Assembly (NCBI RefSeq): GCF_021654795.1 | Contig: NZ_AP025344.1 | Coordinates: forward strand, 868,001 to 932,000 | Reading direction: 5' to 3' | DNA: 64,000 nt | Source of the DNA: Paenibacillus dendritiformis | GTDB lineage: Bacteria > Bacillota > Bacilli > Paenibacillales > Paenibacillaceae | Shown: one piece after another, positions 1 through 10,100 of the stretch | Layout of the letters: each line of letters opens with the position of its first letter | Position numbering within the stretch: position 1 is the stretch's first letter | Program-made: the position numbers and the translations under genes | The notes under the pieces: generated by a model | The model's input: the letters and a program-made list of their open reading frames with translations, nothing else | Databases searched by the model: none | Told to the model about the DNA's origin: nothing

Positions 1-2
1 GA

Positions 3-422
3 CAGGACCGGATACTCGCGCTGCGCATCTATGGGCACCTCATCCATATCTACGGGAACCGCGGACTGGAGGAGGTGCTCTATCACGACCTCAAGCTGGA
101 ATCCGCGTGCCGGCGCGGCGCGTCCAGCGGTCCGCCGTTGACGTTGGAGCAATTGGCGGAGCTTGCCCCCGACCGGATTCTGGTCCTGATATGTCCCGAA
201 GCGGCCTCCCGCGCTTTTTGGCTGGCACTCCAGCATTCAGCCGAATGGCGGAAGCTGTCAGCGGTAAAGAACCGGTATGTCTATCCCATTGCCTCCGACC
301 CGTGGTGCGAATATTCGGCCGTCGCCATCACGCGGATGCTTGATGAAGCCTTGCTGCTGTTTACCGGAAATTGTCCAAATGGTTTTCTGGATAACGGCTA
401 TGGTGAATCCTTCGCCACCTGA
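3..422 (+). CDS. AraC-type regulator with siderophore-binding domain, C-terminal part only
   Basis: The reading frame is open from the window edge, so the 5' part is missing and 139 residues remain. The visible part resembles the C-terminal lobe of an iron-siderophore binding protein: a conserved glycine region (GNRGLEEVLYHDL), then the usual 'LEQLAELAPDRILVL' helix-strand and a C-terminal helix. It has no membrane segment and it lies directly upstream of a Fur-controlled catechol siderophore operon. This suggests the Btr/YbbB class, in which an AraC DNA-binding domain is fused to a cytoplasmic binding-protein domain that senses the ferri-siderophore and activates uptake and synthesis genes. 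A stand-alone binding protein is the alternative, since the DNA-binding half is not visible. Confidence 0.6.
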   Translation, partial: QDRILALRIYGHLIHIYGNRGLEEVLYHDLKLESACRRGASSGPPLTLEQLAELAPDRILVLICPEAASRAFWLALQHSAEWRKLSAVKNRYVYPIASDPWCEYSAVAITRMLDEALLLFTGNCPNGFLDNGYGESFAT

Positions 423-439
423 TCTATACTCAGGTCGAA

Positions 440-454
440 TGAGAATCATTATCA
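440..454 (+). promoter_or_regulatory. Fur box
   Basis: TGAGAATCATTATCA matches the 7-1-7 Fur consensus (TGATAAT-N-ATTATCA) at all but one position. It lies 18 bases upstream of the GTG start of the siderophore-binding lipoprotein gene, so iron-loaded Fur should repress the whole operon that follows. Confidence 0.85.
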
Positions 455-472
455 CTTAGGGGGAGATATACC

Positions 473-1501
473 GTGTCAACATCTTTAGTTCATGCCAAGT
501 CCCGTTTCATGGCCCGCATGTCGGGATTGCTGTGCTGCTTGCTTCTGGGAAGCGTGCTGACGGCCTGCTCTGCGTCGGAGAGCAAAGCCGCGCCGACCGG
601 CCAGCCAAGTTCCACAACCGTCACGGAAGTGTCTGCGGCAGCAGGGGACAGCGGCGCGAAGCCTTCTGGCGGAGAGCGGACGGTAACGGACGAGCTTGGC
701 CATGAGATCAACATTCCCGCCGAGCCCAAGAACATTTTTGCTCCCAATATGGAAGACTCCCTGCTTAAGCTGGGCGTCAAGCCGGTAGCGCAATGGTCCA
801 ACGGCAGCATGGGACACGATTACCTGCAAGAGGAATTGAAGGACGTGCCGAAGCTTGATTTCTCGGCAGGGCTGCCATCGCCGGAGACGTTAATGGCTTA
901 CAATCCCGAGCTGATTATTTTGCATACGGAAACCTATGCCCAGAACGGGAACTATGAAGCCTACTCCAAGATTGCGCCAACCTATGTATTCAAAAATGCT
1001 TCCGGAAATATTGAGAAATCCCTCGCTGTCATAGGAGAGCTGCTCGGCAAAACCGAGGAAGTCAATAAGGCGCTGGGGGCTTATCAGCAAAAAGTGAAGG
1101 AAGCTCGGGAAAAGCTGAAGGAAGCGGTCGGAGACAAAAAGGTGGCGATTGTCCGCTTTGCCCACAAAGGCGTCAGCCTGATGGGCGGGCAATACTTGTG
1201 CGGTTATGTCGTGCACCGCGATCTGGGGCTTGGCATATCCGATCTCGTGGGGAATGAGAATAGCGCCAACATTTCCATGGAGATTCTTCCGGAATTGGAC
1301 GCGGACTATATTTTTGTCATCAATGCCTATAACCAAGGGACGGAACGCATGGCGGAAATGATGGAAAGCCCGATCTGGAAGAGCATTCCTGCCGTCAAGC
1401 AGGGCCATGTGTACGAAGTCAGCAATAAATACTGGCTTGGCAGCGGGCTTATCGCTTACGAGAAAATCGTTGACGACACGGTTCGGCTGCTGACGCAATG
1501 A
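473..1501 (+). CDS. Iron-siderophore ABC transporter substrate-binding lipoprotein
   Basis: First gene of the siderophore operon, 342 residues, GTG start with the Shine-Dalgarno site AGGGGGAG at 458-465. A basic N-terminus and hydrophobic stretch (residues 18-31) end in a lipobox LTAC with Cys32, so the protein should be lipid-anchored on the outer face of the membrane. After a low-complexity Ser/Thr/Gly linker comes a class III binding fold (about residues 70-340: RTVTDELGHEINIPAEPKN, PELIILHT, a long connecting helix around 175-215). This is the FeuA/FhuD family, which captures ferric siderophore. No permease or ATPase gene follows, so import probably uses proteins encoded elsewhere. A Fur box precedes it. 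The exact ligand, bacillibactin-like catecholate, is inferred from the operon. Confidence 0.85.
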   Translation: MSTSLVHAKSRFMARMSGLLCCLLLGSVLTACSASESKAAPTGQPSSTTVTEVSAAAGDSGAKPSGGERTVTDELGHEINIPAEPKNIFAPNMEDSLLKLGVKPVAQWSNGSMGHDYLQEELKDVPKLDFSAGLPSPETLMAYNPELIILHTETYAQNGNYEAYSKIAPTYVFKNASGNIEKSLAVIGELLGKTEEVNKALGAYQQKVKEAREKLKEAVGDKKVAIVRFAHKGVSLMGGQYLCGYVVHRDLGLGISDLVGNENSANISMEILPELDADYIFVINAYNQGTERMAEMMESPIWKSIPAVKQGHVYEVSNKYWLGSGLIAYEKIVDDTVRLLTQ

Positions 1502-1515
1502 GCGGGGGGGAGGAC

Positions 1516-2364
1516 ATGACACGGAACATGATTACGGTTGATCATCTTGCGCGCCGCCAGGTCGGCATTCCCCGCGCGGAGCAATGGACGCTGCGTTCGC
1601 GGGCCGAGAACCGCACCTACCGGATTATCGTGGCACAGCCGGAGGGGGAACCCCCTCCTTCGGGCTACCCGGTTATCTATTTGCTGGACGGCAACTCGGT
1701 ATTCGGAACGATGGCCGAGGCGGTGCGCCTGCAGAGCCGCCGTCCTGACAAGACGGGAGTTACTCCGGCGATCATTGTAGGAATTGGCTATGAGACGGAG
1801 GCTTCTTATGCGCCGAATCGGTTTTACGATTACACGCCGGTTCCCAATACGGAGTACAGACGCAGATCCGATGGAGCAGAGCTGCCTGAACAAGGCGGGG
1901 CAGCGGCGTTCCTTCAATTTATCGAAGAAGAGCTGAAGCCCCGGATCGCTAGCGAGTTCCGGATTGACCGGAACCGGCAGACGATTTTCGGGCACTCTCT
2001 CGGCGGTCTGTTCGTGCTGTATGCGCTGTTTACGAAGCCGGACGCGTTCCGGCACTATATTGCTGGCAGTCCGTCCATCCATTGGAGCAAGGAATATTTG
2101 CTTCAACAGGAGCGGATATTCACGGCCCGCGTGCGGGAGGAGCCCGTCAACGTCCGGCTGCTGCTCGGAGTCGGGGAACAGGAGAAGAGCCATGTCGCCC
2201 GCAATTGCGACAGCGCCAGGGAGCTTGCAGAACGACTGTCTTCTCTCTCCGATGTGGGAGTGAGCGCCGTATATAAGGAATTTGAAGATGAAGGGCATGT
2301 CTCGGTGCTGCCGATTCTGATCAGCCGGGCATTGCGGTTCGCCTTGCATCCGGAGCAACAATGA
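1516..2364 (+). CDS. Siderophore esterase (BesA/IroE-like alpha/beta hydrolase)
   Basis: An alpha/beta hydrolase of the putative-esterase family, 282 residues. The nucleophile elbow GHSLGG carries Ser161, and the oxyanion-strand segment VIYLLDGN lies near residue 55. An acidic/His pair is expected near the C-terminus (EDEGHVSV). BesA, IroE and Fes of this family cut the trilactone backbone of imported ferric catechol siderophores to release iron in the cytoplasm. An ATG at 1498 overlaps the previous stop but has no ribosome site. The ATG at 1516 follows GGGGGGGAGG and is preferred. Location between the binding protein and dhbA supports the role. Confidence 0.8.
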   Translation: MTRNMITVDHLARRQVGIPRAEQWTLRSRAENRTYRIIVAQPEGEPPPSGYPVIYLLDGNSVFGTMAEAVRLQSRRPDKTGVTPAIIVGIGYETEASYAPNRFYDYTPVPNTEYRRRSDGAELPEQGGAAAFLQFIEEELKPRIASEFRIDRNRQTIFGHSLGGLFVLYALFTKPDAFRHYIAGSPSIHWSKEYLLQQERIFTARVREEPVNVRLLLGVGEQEKSHVARNCDSARELAERLSSLSDVGVSAVYKEFEDEGHVSVLPILISRALRFALHPEQQ

Positions 2365-2377
2365 GGGGTTGACTAAG

Positions 2378-3166
2378 ATGGAGTATGCGGGAATCAAGGG
2401 AAAAGTCGCATTGGTTACCGGCGCTGCCCAAGGCATCGGGGAAGCGGTGGCGCGGGCGCTTGCCGGACTCGGGGCGATCGTCGCCGCCGTAGATCGGAAT
2501 GCCGCGGGCGTCGAGAAGCTTGCCGCCGAGCTGAGCGGCTCCGGGGATCTCCGTGCCGCGGCATACCCGGCAGACGTCGGTGACCGGACGGCCGTGGAAA
2601 AAGCGGTGGAGCGAATCGAACAGGAGCTCGGTCCGATTGAGATCGTCGTCAATGTGGCGGGTCTGCTGCGGGCAGGACCCATCGAGTCGCTTAGCGATGA
2701 GGACTGGGAGGAGACCTTCAGGGTCAACGTCAACGGCGTATTTTATGTGTCCCGGGCTGCCGTCAGACGGATGGCGATCCGCGGTTCCGGTTCCATCGTG
2801 ACCGTGGGTTCGAATGCGGCCGGGGTGCCGCGGATGCATATGTCAGCCTATGCGGCTTCGAAGGCGGCCGCAGCCATGTTCACCAAATGTCTCGGGCTGG
2901 AGTACGCCCGGAACCATATCCGCTGCAACATCATAGCGCCGGGTTCCACGGACACGGCTATGCAGCGGGCGCTATGGAGCGGCGAGGACGGCGCGGCGGC
3001 AGTCATTGCCGGCTCGCCGGAGGCGTTCCGCTTGGGAATCCCGCTTCGCAAGCTGGCCATGCCCTCCGACATTGCCGATGCGGTAATCTTCCTCGTATCC
3101 GACCGGGCGCGGCATATTACGATGCATGAATTGTGCGTCGACGGCGGTGCGACCTTGGGGTGCTGA
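2378..3166 (+). CDS. dhbA: 2,3-dihydro-2,3-dihydroxybenzoate dehydrogenase
   Basis: A short-chain dehydrogenase of 262 residues. It has the Rossmann motif TGAAQGIG near the N-terminus, the NVAG strand (about residue 88), a catalytic Ser in VTVGSNAAG and the YAASK active-site pair (about residues 152-156). In the siderophore pathway it oxidises 2,3-dihydro-2,3-dihydroxybenzoate to 2,3-dihydroxybenzoate with NAD+. The assignment within the large SDR family rests on its position directly before isochorismate synthase. A TTG at 2369 abuts GAGGGG with no spacing. The ATG at 2378 has a proper 9-base spacer and is taken as start. Confidence 0.88.
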   Translation: MEYAGIKGKVALVTGAAQGIGEAVARALAGLGAIVAAVDRNAAGVEKLAAELSGSGDLRAAAYPADVGDRTAVEKAVERIEQELGPIEIVVNVAGLLRAGPIESLSDEDWEETFRVNVNGVFYVSRAAVRRMAIRGSGSIVTVGSNAAGVPRMHMSAYAASKAAAAMFTKCLGLEYARNHIRCNIIAPGSTDTAMQRALWSGEDGAAAVIAGSPEAFRLGIPLRKLAMPSDIADAVIFLVSDRARHITMHELCVDGGATLGC

Positions 3167-3191
3167 GATAGATGGAAGGGGGACGGTTGAA

Positions 3192-4445
3192 ATGCTGAAA
3201 TATGACGATGCGGCTCTGGCGGCGTCTGCCGCGGAGCTGCTGGAACAATACCGGACGGGAACGTCCTTCTTTTTTTCTTCGCCGGAACGGACCTTGCTCG
3301 CGCGGGGAGAGTGGGCGCGGGTGCCCGTTCAGGAGGGGCTGGACGGCTGCCATCGCCTGCCCGAGCGCGCGGCGGCGCTTCTGGCCGTGGCGGGACAGGC
3401 GGGCCATGCGATGCCGATTGTCGCCGGCGCGATTCCATTCGCTTCTGCGAAGCCCGCGCAGCTTATCGTGCCGAACGATGTGCAATGGGGAGGCCCTTTG
3501 CGCTTCGATGCCGGCATGCCGCGGGAACGGCCCGTGGCATCCGCATGGGAGACCAAGGCGATTCCGGAGCCGGAAAGATTTATGGATGGCGTGAACGAAG
3601 CCTTGGCCCGCCTTGGCGAAGGCGCGCTTCAGAAGGTGGTGCTGTCGAGAACGCTGCGCATGACGGCGCCGGAGGCAATTGATGTCCACCAACTTTTGCG
3701 GAATTTGGCTTGTCATAATCCACATGGATATACGTTTGCGGTTAATCTGGCGGCGGAAGATGACGGAGCGGCGGATGCGCGCACGGGTCGCACGGGTCCC
3801 CGCACGCTGATCGGGGCCAGCCCGGAGCTGCTCGTCACGAAGACAGGGGGGCGGGTAATGGCCAATCCGTTGGCAGGCTCCGCGGCCCGCAGCGATGATC
3901 CGACCGAGGACAAGCGCAGAGCGGCCGCCCTGCTGGCCTCCGGCAAGGACAGGCACGAGCATGAAGTCGTGATTGATGCGGTCGTCGCCGCCTTGCGCCC
4001 CTACTGCCGGGCATTGCATGTTCCCGCCGGACCGTCGCTTATACGGACGAAGACGATGTGGCATCTCTCGACGAACATAACCGGGGAGCTTGCCGATCCG
4101 GCGGTCTCCTCGCTGGAGTTGGCGATGGCGCTTCATCCGACGCCTGCCATTTGCGGAACGCCCACGGATCTGGCCCGTGCCGCGATCGAGGAGATCGAGC
4201 CCTTCGATCGGGCGTACTATACGGGTGCGGTCGGTTGGTGCGACGCGAAGGGAGACGGGGAGTGGGCCGTCACGATCCGGTGCGCGGAGGCGGAAGGACG
4301 GACACTGCGCCTGTTCGCCGGCGCGGGAATTGTCGCCGGCTCGAACGCGGCTTCGGAGCTTGCGGAGACATCGGCCAAATTCCGCACGCTGCTGCTTGCC
4401 ATGGGTCTGGCTCAAGAACAACTGTCGGCGGAGAAGGAGGGATGA
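3192..4445 (+). CDS. dhbC: Isochorismate synthase
   Basis: A chorismate-utilising enzyme of 417 residues (EntC/DhbC family, usually about 390-400). Family signatures are visible: [47 protein letters not shown] and [14 protein letters not shown], ending in the [12 protein letters not shown] strand. It converts chorismate to isochorismate, the entry step to 2,3-dihydroxybenzoate. An upstream in-frame ATG at 3126 lies inside dhbA. The ATG at 3192 has GGAAGGGGGA eight bases before it and gives the family length. The stop overlaps the first possible ATG of dhbE (ATGA), indicating coupled translation. Confidence 0.93.
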   Translation: MLKYDDAALAASAAELLEQYRTGTSFFFSSPERTLLARGEWARVPVQEGLDGCHRLPERAAALLAVAGQAGHAMPIVAGAIPFASAKPAQLIVPNDVQWGGPLRFDAGMPRERPVASAWETKAIPEPERFMDGVNEALARLGEGALQKVVLSRTLRMTAPEAIDVHQLLRNLACHNPHGYTFAVNLAAEDDGAADARTGRTGPRTLIGASPELLVTKTGGRVMANPLAGSAARSDDPTEDKRRAAALLASGKDRHEHEVVIDAVVAALRPYCRALHVPAGPSLIRTKTMWHLSTNITGELADPAVSSLELAMALHPTPAICGTPTDLARAAIEEIEPFDRAYYTGAVGWCDAKGDGEWAVTIRCAEAEGRTLRLFAGAGIVAGSNAASELAETSAKFRTLLLAMGLAQEQLSAEKEG

Positions 4446-4447
4446 GC

Positions 4448-6085
4448 ATGCTGCTGCCAGGTTGTCCCGGATGGCCGAAAGAATGGGCCGAACGGTACCG
4501 TCAGCTGGGATGCTGGCGTGGAGAGACGTTCGGCGGAATGCTGCGGCAGCGCGCCGCGGCTTACGGGGATCGCGTTGCTCTTGTCAGCGGCCATCGGCGG
4601 ATTAGCTATGCGGAGCTTGACGCCAGCGCGGATCGCCTTGCTGCCGGGTTCCGCGGCTTGGGGATACGGCCGCGGGATCGGGTTATCGTTCAACTGCCGA
4701 ATATTCCGCAATTTTTTGAAGTGATTTTTGCCCTGTTCCGGTTGGGCGCGCTGCCCGTCTTTTCGTTGCCGGCGCACCGCAAGAGCGAGATCGTTTATTT
4801 ATGCGAATTCACGGAAGCGGCGGCTTATATTATCCCTGATATCGACGACATGGGATTCGATTATCGGGAGCTTGCCAACCAGGTGCGGGAAGTTATGCCA
4901 GGCTTGCGCCGCGTAATCGTGGCCGGGGATGCGGGGAAGTACGCGGCGCTGGACGATCTGTACGCCGATCCTGCTGACGACATCGAGGGGCCGCGGCCCG
5001 AGGATATTGCCTTTTTCCAGCTTTCCGGCGGGACGACCGGGCTTCCTAAGCTGATTCCCCGCACGCATGATGATTACATCTACAGTCTGCGGGTTAGCGC
5101 CGAGATCTGCGCTTTGGATGAGAAGAGCGCCTATTTGGCGGTGCTTCCCGTCGCCCACAATTACCCGCTCAGCTCGCCGGGAACGCTGGGAACGCTCTAC
5201 GCCGGCGGCAAGGTCGTTCTGGCCCCTGGGGCGAGTCCCGACATCGCCTTCCCTCTTATCGAGAAGGAAGGCGTTACGATCACGGCCGTCGTGCCGCCGC
5301 TGGCCTTGATCTGGCTCGATGCGGCGGGATCCCGCCGTGATGACCTGTCTTCTCTTCAGGTGCTGCAGGTCGGCGGAGCCAAATTCAGCGCGGAGGCCGC
5401 CAAACGGGTACGCGACGCGATGGGCTGCACGCTGCAGCAGGTCTATGGAATGGCGGAAGGACTGGTCAATTACACGAGGCTGAATGATCCGGAAGACATT
5501 GTCGTGAACACGCAGGGCCGGCCGATGTCGCCATATGATGAGATCCGGCTGGTCGATGACGATGACCGCGCAGTCGGTCCGGGCGGCACGGGTCATCTGC
5601 TGACGCGCGGACCTTATACCATCCGCGGCTATTACAAGGCCGAGAAGCATAACGCGAGGGCGTTCACGACCGATGGATTTTACCGTACGGGCGACCTGGC
5701 CCGATTGACCCCTTCCGGTTATCTGGTCATTGAAGGCCGCGCCAAGGACCAAATTAACCGGGGCGGAGACAAGGTGGCGGCCGAAGAGGTAGAGAATCAC
5801 CTGCTGGCCCATCCCGGCGTGCACGATGCGGCGGTGGTGGCGATGCCGGATGAGTTCCTCGGGGAGCGCACCTGCGCCTTCGTGATTCCTTATCCGTCCT
5901 CGACGCTGACGGCTTCTGAACTGAAAGCCTTCCTCCGCAAGCGGGGGCTGGCGGCTTACAAAATTCCCGATCGGGTGGAGTTCACGGATGCGTTCCCGAA
6001 GACGGGGGTTGGCAAGGTAAGCAAAAAGGCGCTGCGCGAGTTCATTGCCAATAAACAGAACGCGCCGGCCGATCTGTCCAAATAA
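4448..6085 (+). CDS. dhbE: 2,3-dihydroxybenzoate-AMP ligase
   Basis: A stand-alone aryl-acid adenylating enzyme, 545 residues, close to DhbE/EntE. Core motifs in order are the P-loop [51 protein letters not shown] and the C-terminal lysine in [12 protein letters not shown]. It activates 2,3-dihydroxybenzoate with ATP and loads it on the aryl carrier domain of DhbB. The ATG at 4448 has AGGAGG seven bases upstream. The ATG at 4442 has no spacer, so the later start is preferred. An in-frame extension back to 4058 is only read-through of dhbC sequence. Confidence 0.93.
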   Translation: MLLPGCPGWPKEWAERYRQLGCWRGETFGGMLRQRAAAYGDRVALVSGHRRISYAELDASADRLAAGFRGLGIRPRDRVIVQLPNIPQFFEVIFALFRLGALPVFSLPAHRKSEIVYLCEFTEAAAYIIPDIDDMGFDYRELANQVREVMPGLRRVIVAGDAGKYAALDDLYADPADDIEGPRPEDIAFFQLSGGTTGLPKLIPRTHDDYIYSLRVSAEICALDEKSAYLAVLPVAHNYPLSSPGTLGTLYAGGKVVLAPGASPDIAFPLIEKEGVTITAVVPPLALIWLDAAGSRRDDLSSLQVLQVGGAKFSAEAAKRVRDAMGCTLQQVYGMAEGLVNYTRLNDPEDIVVNTQGRPMSPYDEIRLVDDDDRAVGPGGTGHLLTRGPYTIRGYYKAEKHNARAFTTDGFYRTGDLARLTPSGYLVIEGRAKDQINRGGDKVAAEEVENHLLAHPGVHDAAVVAMPDEFLGERTCAFVIPYPSSTLTASELKAFLRKRGLAAYKIPDRVEFTDAFPKTGVGKVSKKALREFIANKQNAPADLSK

Positions 6086-6106
6086 TGATGAAAAGAGGAG
6101 ATTGTT

Positions 6107-7087
6107 ATGGCTCTTCCTTCTATATTGTCTTATCCGATGCCTGGAGAGCCGGACCTGCCGGCGAACAGGGCGGCCTGGAGGCCCGATCCGAAGCGGGCCG
6201 TTCTTTTGATTCATGATATGCAGCAATACTTCGTTGACGCTTTCAACGCGGAGGAATCGCCTGTTCCGGAATTGTTGGCGAACATCCGGAAGCTTCGCGC
6301 GCAATGCGCCGCACTCGGCATCCCGGTCGTGTACTCGGCGCAACCCGGCGGACAGAGCCCTGAACGGCGCGGATTGCTGAGCGATTTCTGGGGACCGGGC
6401 ATGGACGACGGGCCTTATCAGAAAAAAATCGTGGAAGCGCTGGCTCCCGGCGAGCATGATATCGTGGTGACAAAATGGCGGTACAGCGCGTTTCAAAAGA
6501 CCGAGCTGCTCGATATCCTGCGCCAGCGCGGCCGGGATCAACTGATCGTGTGCGGCATTTATGCGCATATCGGGTGCCTCATGACCGCATGCGAAGCCTT
6601 CATGCAGGATGTGCAGTCTTTCTTCGTCGCGGACGCCGTCGCGGATTTCTCGGCGGACAAGCACCGGATGGCTCTCGCTTACGCGGCGGATCGCTGCGCG
6701 GTCGCCATAACGACCCGGCGTCTCATTGAGGAATTGGCCGGGCTGGGGGATTCGAGGGCTGAACCGGAATCCGGACCGGCGGCTGACCCAAGCGTTCAGG
6801 CGCCACATGAAGAAGGGGGCCATCCTCTGACGAGGCAAGCGGTGCGCGTTGAAGTGGCCGGATTACTGCAGGAGCATCCATCCCGAATTGCGGATGATGA
6901 CAACCTGATTCATATCTGGGGACTGGATTCGATCCGGATTATGAGCCTGATCGAACGGTGGCGCCGCGGCGGAGCCGAAGTAAGCTTCGCGGAGCTGGCC
7001 GAACGGCCCACATTGGCCGACTGGTGGCAGCTGCTCTCTTCCAGGATGAGCCGCTCTTTGCCGAACAGCGATTATTTTACCGTATAA
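6107..7087 (+). CDS. dhbB: Isochorismatase with aryl carrier protein domain
   Basis: Bifunctional protein of 326 residues. Residues about 1-210 form the isochorismatase domain: catalytic Asp in [10 protein letters not shown], Lys in [10 protein letters not shown], and GIYAHIGCL at the site where cysteine hydrolases have their nucleophile, as in EntB. After an acidic/Pro linker, residues about 245-315 form the aryl carrier domain with the phosphopantetheine site GLDSIR (Ser275). It hydrolyses isochorismate to 2,3-dihydro-2,3-dihydroxybenzoate and then carries the activated aryl acid to the NRPS. The ribosome site AAAAGAGGAG precedes the ATG. The order A-C-E-B-F is the classic dhb arrangement. 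Confidence 0.95.
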   Translation: MALPSILSYPMPGEPDLPANRAAWRPDPKRAVLLIHDMQQYFVDAFNAEESPVPELLANIRKLRAQCAALGIPVVYSAQPGGQSPERRGLLSDFWGPGMDDGPYQKKIVEALAPGEHDIVVTKWRYSAFQKTELLDILRQRGRDQLIVCGIYAHIGCLMTACEAFMQDVQSFFVADAVADFSADKHRMALAYAADRCAVAITTRRLIEELAGLGDSRAEPESGPAADPSVQAPHEEGGHPLTRQAVRVEVAGLLQEHPSRIADDDNLIHIWGLDSIRIMSLIERWRRGGAEVSFAELAERPTLADWWQLLSSRMSRSLPNSDYFTV

Positions 7088-7102
7088 AAGGAGGCGATGC
7101 TC

Positions 7103-10100
7103 ATGAATAATCGTGATCAGGACCGCTGGCTTTTGTCGGGAGCGCAGTCGGGCATTTGGTTCGCGCAGCAGCTTGATCCGGACAACCCGATATTCAATGC
7201 CGGGGAATACATCGATATCCGCGGACCGGTCGACCCGGAGCGCTTCGAGACCGCGGTGCGCCAGGCCGTGATGGAGGCGGAAGCGCTGCACGCGCGCTTC
7301 GGCGAGGATCGGGACGGTCCTTGGCAGACGATCGTTCCGTCCTCCGATTGGACGATGCATAGGGTCGATGTCAGCGGCGAGAAGGATCCGCATGCAGCGG
7401 CGGAAGCATGGATGAAGCGGGATCTGGCTCAGCCTGTCGATCTGGGCCGCGGGCCGCTGTTTACCGAAGCGCTATTGAAGCTCGCGCCCGACCGATTCTA
7501 TTGGTACCAACGCATTCATCATATTGTTATCGATGGTTACGGCTATTCTCTGCTGACGCGAAGGACGGCGCAAATTTATACGGCGCTCGCTCAGGAGATG
7601 CCGATCGGCGAGGGGGCATTCGGTTCGTGGCGATCGGTCCTGGAGGAAGACGCGGCTTACCGCGCATCGGATCGGCTGGAGCGGGATCGGCAATTTTGGC
7701 TGGCCCGCTTCGCCGATCATCCGGAAGCGGCCAGTCTGGGCGACCGGGCCCGGCGCACGTCGCGAAGCTTCCTGCGCCAGTCCGCGGAGCTGTCTCCAAG
7801 CGTCATGGACGGTTGGCAGGCCGCCGCGAACGGCATGGGAGCATGCTGGCCTGATGCCGTGATGGCCGCCGCCGCAGTCTACATGCATCGGCTCACCGGA
7901 ACGGATGACATCATTCTCGGCGTGCCGATGATGTGCCGCCTCGGTTCCGCGGCGCTGCGCGTTCCCGGCATGGTGATGAATCTGCTGCCGCTGCGCGCCG
8001 CCGTTCGGCCGGATATGAGCGTGAACGAACTGGTGCGGCAGATCTCCGAAAAAATGCGCGAGATCCGAAGGCATCAGAATTACCGGCATCAGGATCTCCG
8101 GCGCGACCTGAAATTAGTGGGGGACAACAGACGGCTGTTCGGACCCCTCATCAATATTATGCCGTTTATCGAGGAGCTGAATTTTGCCGGATGCCGCGGC
8201 AAGGTACACAATCTGGCCGCCGGGCCTGTCGATGATCTGACGATTCATGTTTACGCCGGCTCCGGCGGCAGCGGGCCGCGAATCGATTTCGATGCCAACC
8301 CTGCGGTATACGATGCCGGCGAGCTGAGCGCGCATCGGCGCCGCTTCCTGCATGCGCTGGACAAGCTGGCCGCGTCCGAGCCCGGCCAACCGATCGGCCG
8401 CCTGGAATTGCTGCTGCCTGAAGAACGCCTGCAGGTGTTGGAGCGATGGAATGACACCGCTCATGCACTGGCGCAGTGGAGCGTGCCGGCGTTGTTCGAG
8501 GAGCAGGCGGCGAGCACGCCCGATGCCGTGGCGGCGGTGTTCGAAGACACAGCGCTCCGTTATGCGGATTTGAACGCGCGCGCCAACCGGCTGGCGCATT
8601 GGCTGATTGCGCATGGCGCCGGCCCGGATCGGATCGTCGCCCTCGCGCTCCCGCGATCGCTGGAGATGGTGGTCGCCATCCTGGCGGTGCACAAGGCGGG
8701 AGCGGCTTATTTGCCGCTCGATCCCGATTATCCGTCAGCCCGGATTGCCTATATGCTGAATGATGCCGCTCCGATGTGCCTGATCACGGTCCGGAAGGCG
8801 GCCTCCAGGCTGCCCGGCTCCGGCTCGATTCCGAAGCTCCTGTTTGATGAACCTGCGGCCATGGAACGCCTGGAGCAGCAATCCGAAGGCAATCCGACCG
8901 ATGCCGACCGGTTATGCCCTTTGTCGCCGCTTCACCCGTCTTATGTCATTTACACCTCCGGATCGACGGGCAGGCCGAAGGGGGTCTTGCTCACCTTTGG
9001 AGGGCTGGCGAACCTGCTGCTGTGCATGCGGGAGCGGTTCGCGCCGGATGGCCGGGATCGGCTGCTGTCCGTGACGACAATTTCCTTCGACATTTCGGTC
9101 ATGGAGGTGCTGCTGCCGCTCACGACGGGAGCCAGCATCGATATCGCTCCGAAGGAGACGATCCTGGATCCGCAAGCATTGGCCCGGAAAATCAAAGACA
9201 CCGGGGCGACGATGATGCAGGCGACCCCGACGCTCTGGCAGGCGCTCGCCGCCTGCCATTCCGGCAGCTTCGGCGGGCTGACGGCGATCACCGGAGGCGA
9301 GGCCTTGCCGATCGGGCTCAAGCTCGCTCTGCAGGAACTGGATTGCGAGGTGAACAACCAATACGGCCCGACGGAGACGACCATTTATTCCACCGCTGCC
9401 TTGCTCGGACCGGAGCGCACGGGGAAGCCTTCTATCGGGGGACCGATCTGGAATACGAGGCTCTACGTGCTCGATTCGTCGCTGCAGCCGGTTCCTCCCG
9501 GGGCGGCAGGGGAGCTCTACATTGCGGGCGCCGGGCTGGCGCGCGGTTATCTGGGGCGGCCGGATCTGACGGCGGAGCGGTTCGTGGCGGATCCGTTCGG
9601 GCCTCCGGGCACCCGGATGTATCGCACGGGCGATCTCGCGAGATGGCTGGCTGACGGCACCATCGATTATTTGGGGCGTGCCGATCACCAGATTAAGCTG
9701 CGCGGCTTCCGAATCGAGACGGGCGAGATCGAGGATCTGCTCGCCCGGCATGCCGGCGTCGCGCAAGCTGCGGCGATCGTCCGGGAGGATCGTCCGGGGG
9801 AGCGGCGCCTGGTCGCTTATGTCGTTCCGGCTTCGTCTTCCGGCATCGATCCAGTCGAGCTCCGCAGCTATGTTGCCAGCCAGCTGCCTGACTATATGGT
9901 CCCTGCGGCCATCGTCACGCTGGATGCCATGCCTTTGACGCCGAACAAGAAGCTCGACCGCAAGGCGCTGCCTGTGCCCGATGCGGGATGCACGGCTGCA
10001 GGGCGCGGGCCGCGCACCCCGCAGGAGGAGATGCTCTGCGCCCTGTTCGCCGAAGCGCTCGGAGTGCCCCGCGTCGGCATCGATGATGACTTTTTCGCGC

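Noticed and set aside
4058..4447. Extended N-terminus of the dhbE frame
   Set aside because: The extension is dhbC sequence read in another frame; the true start at 4448 has a clear ribosome site and gives the family length.
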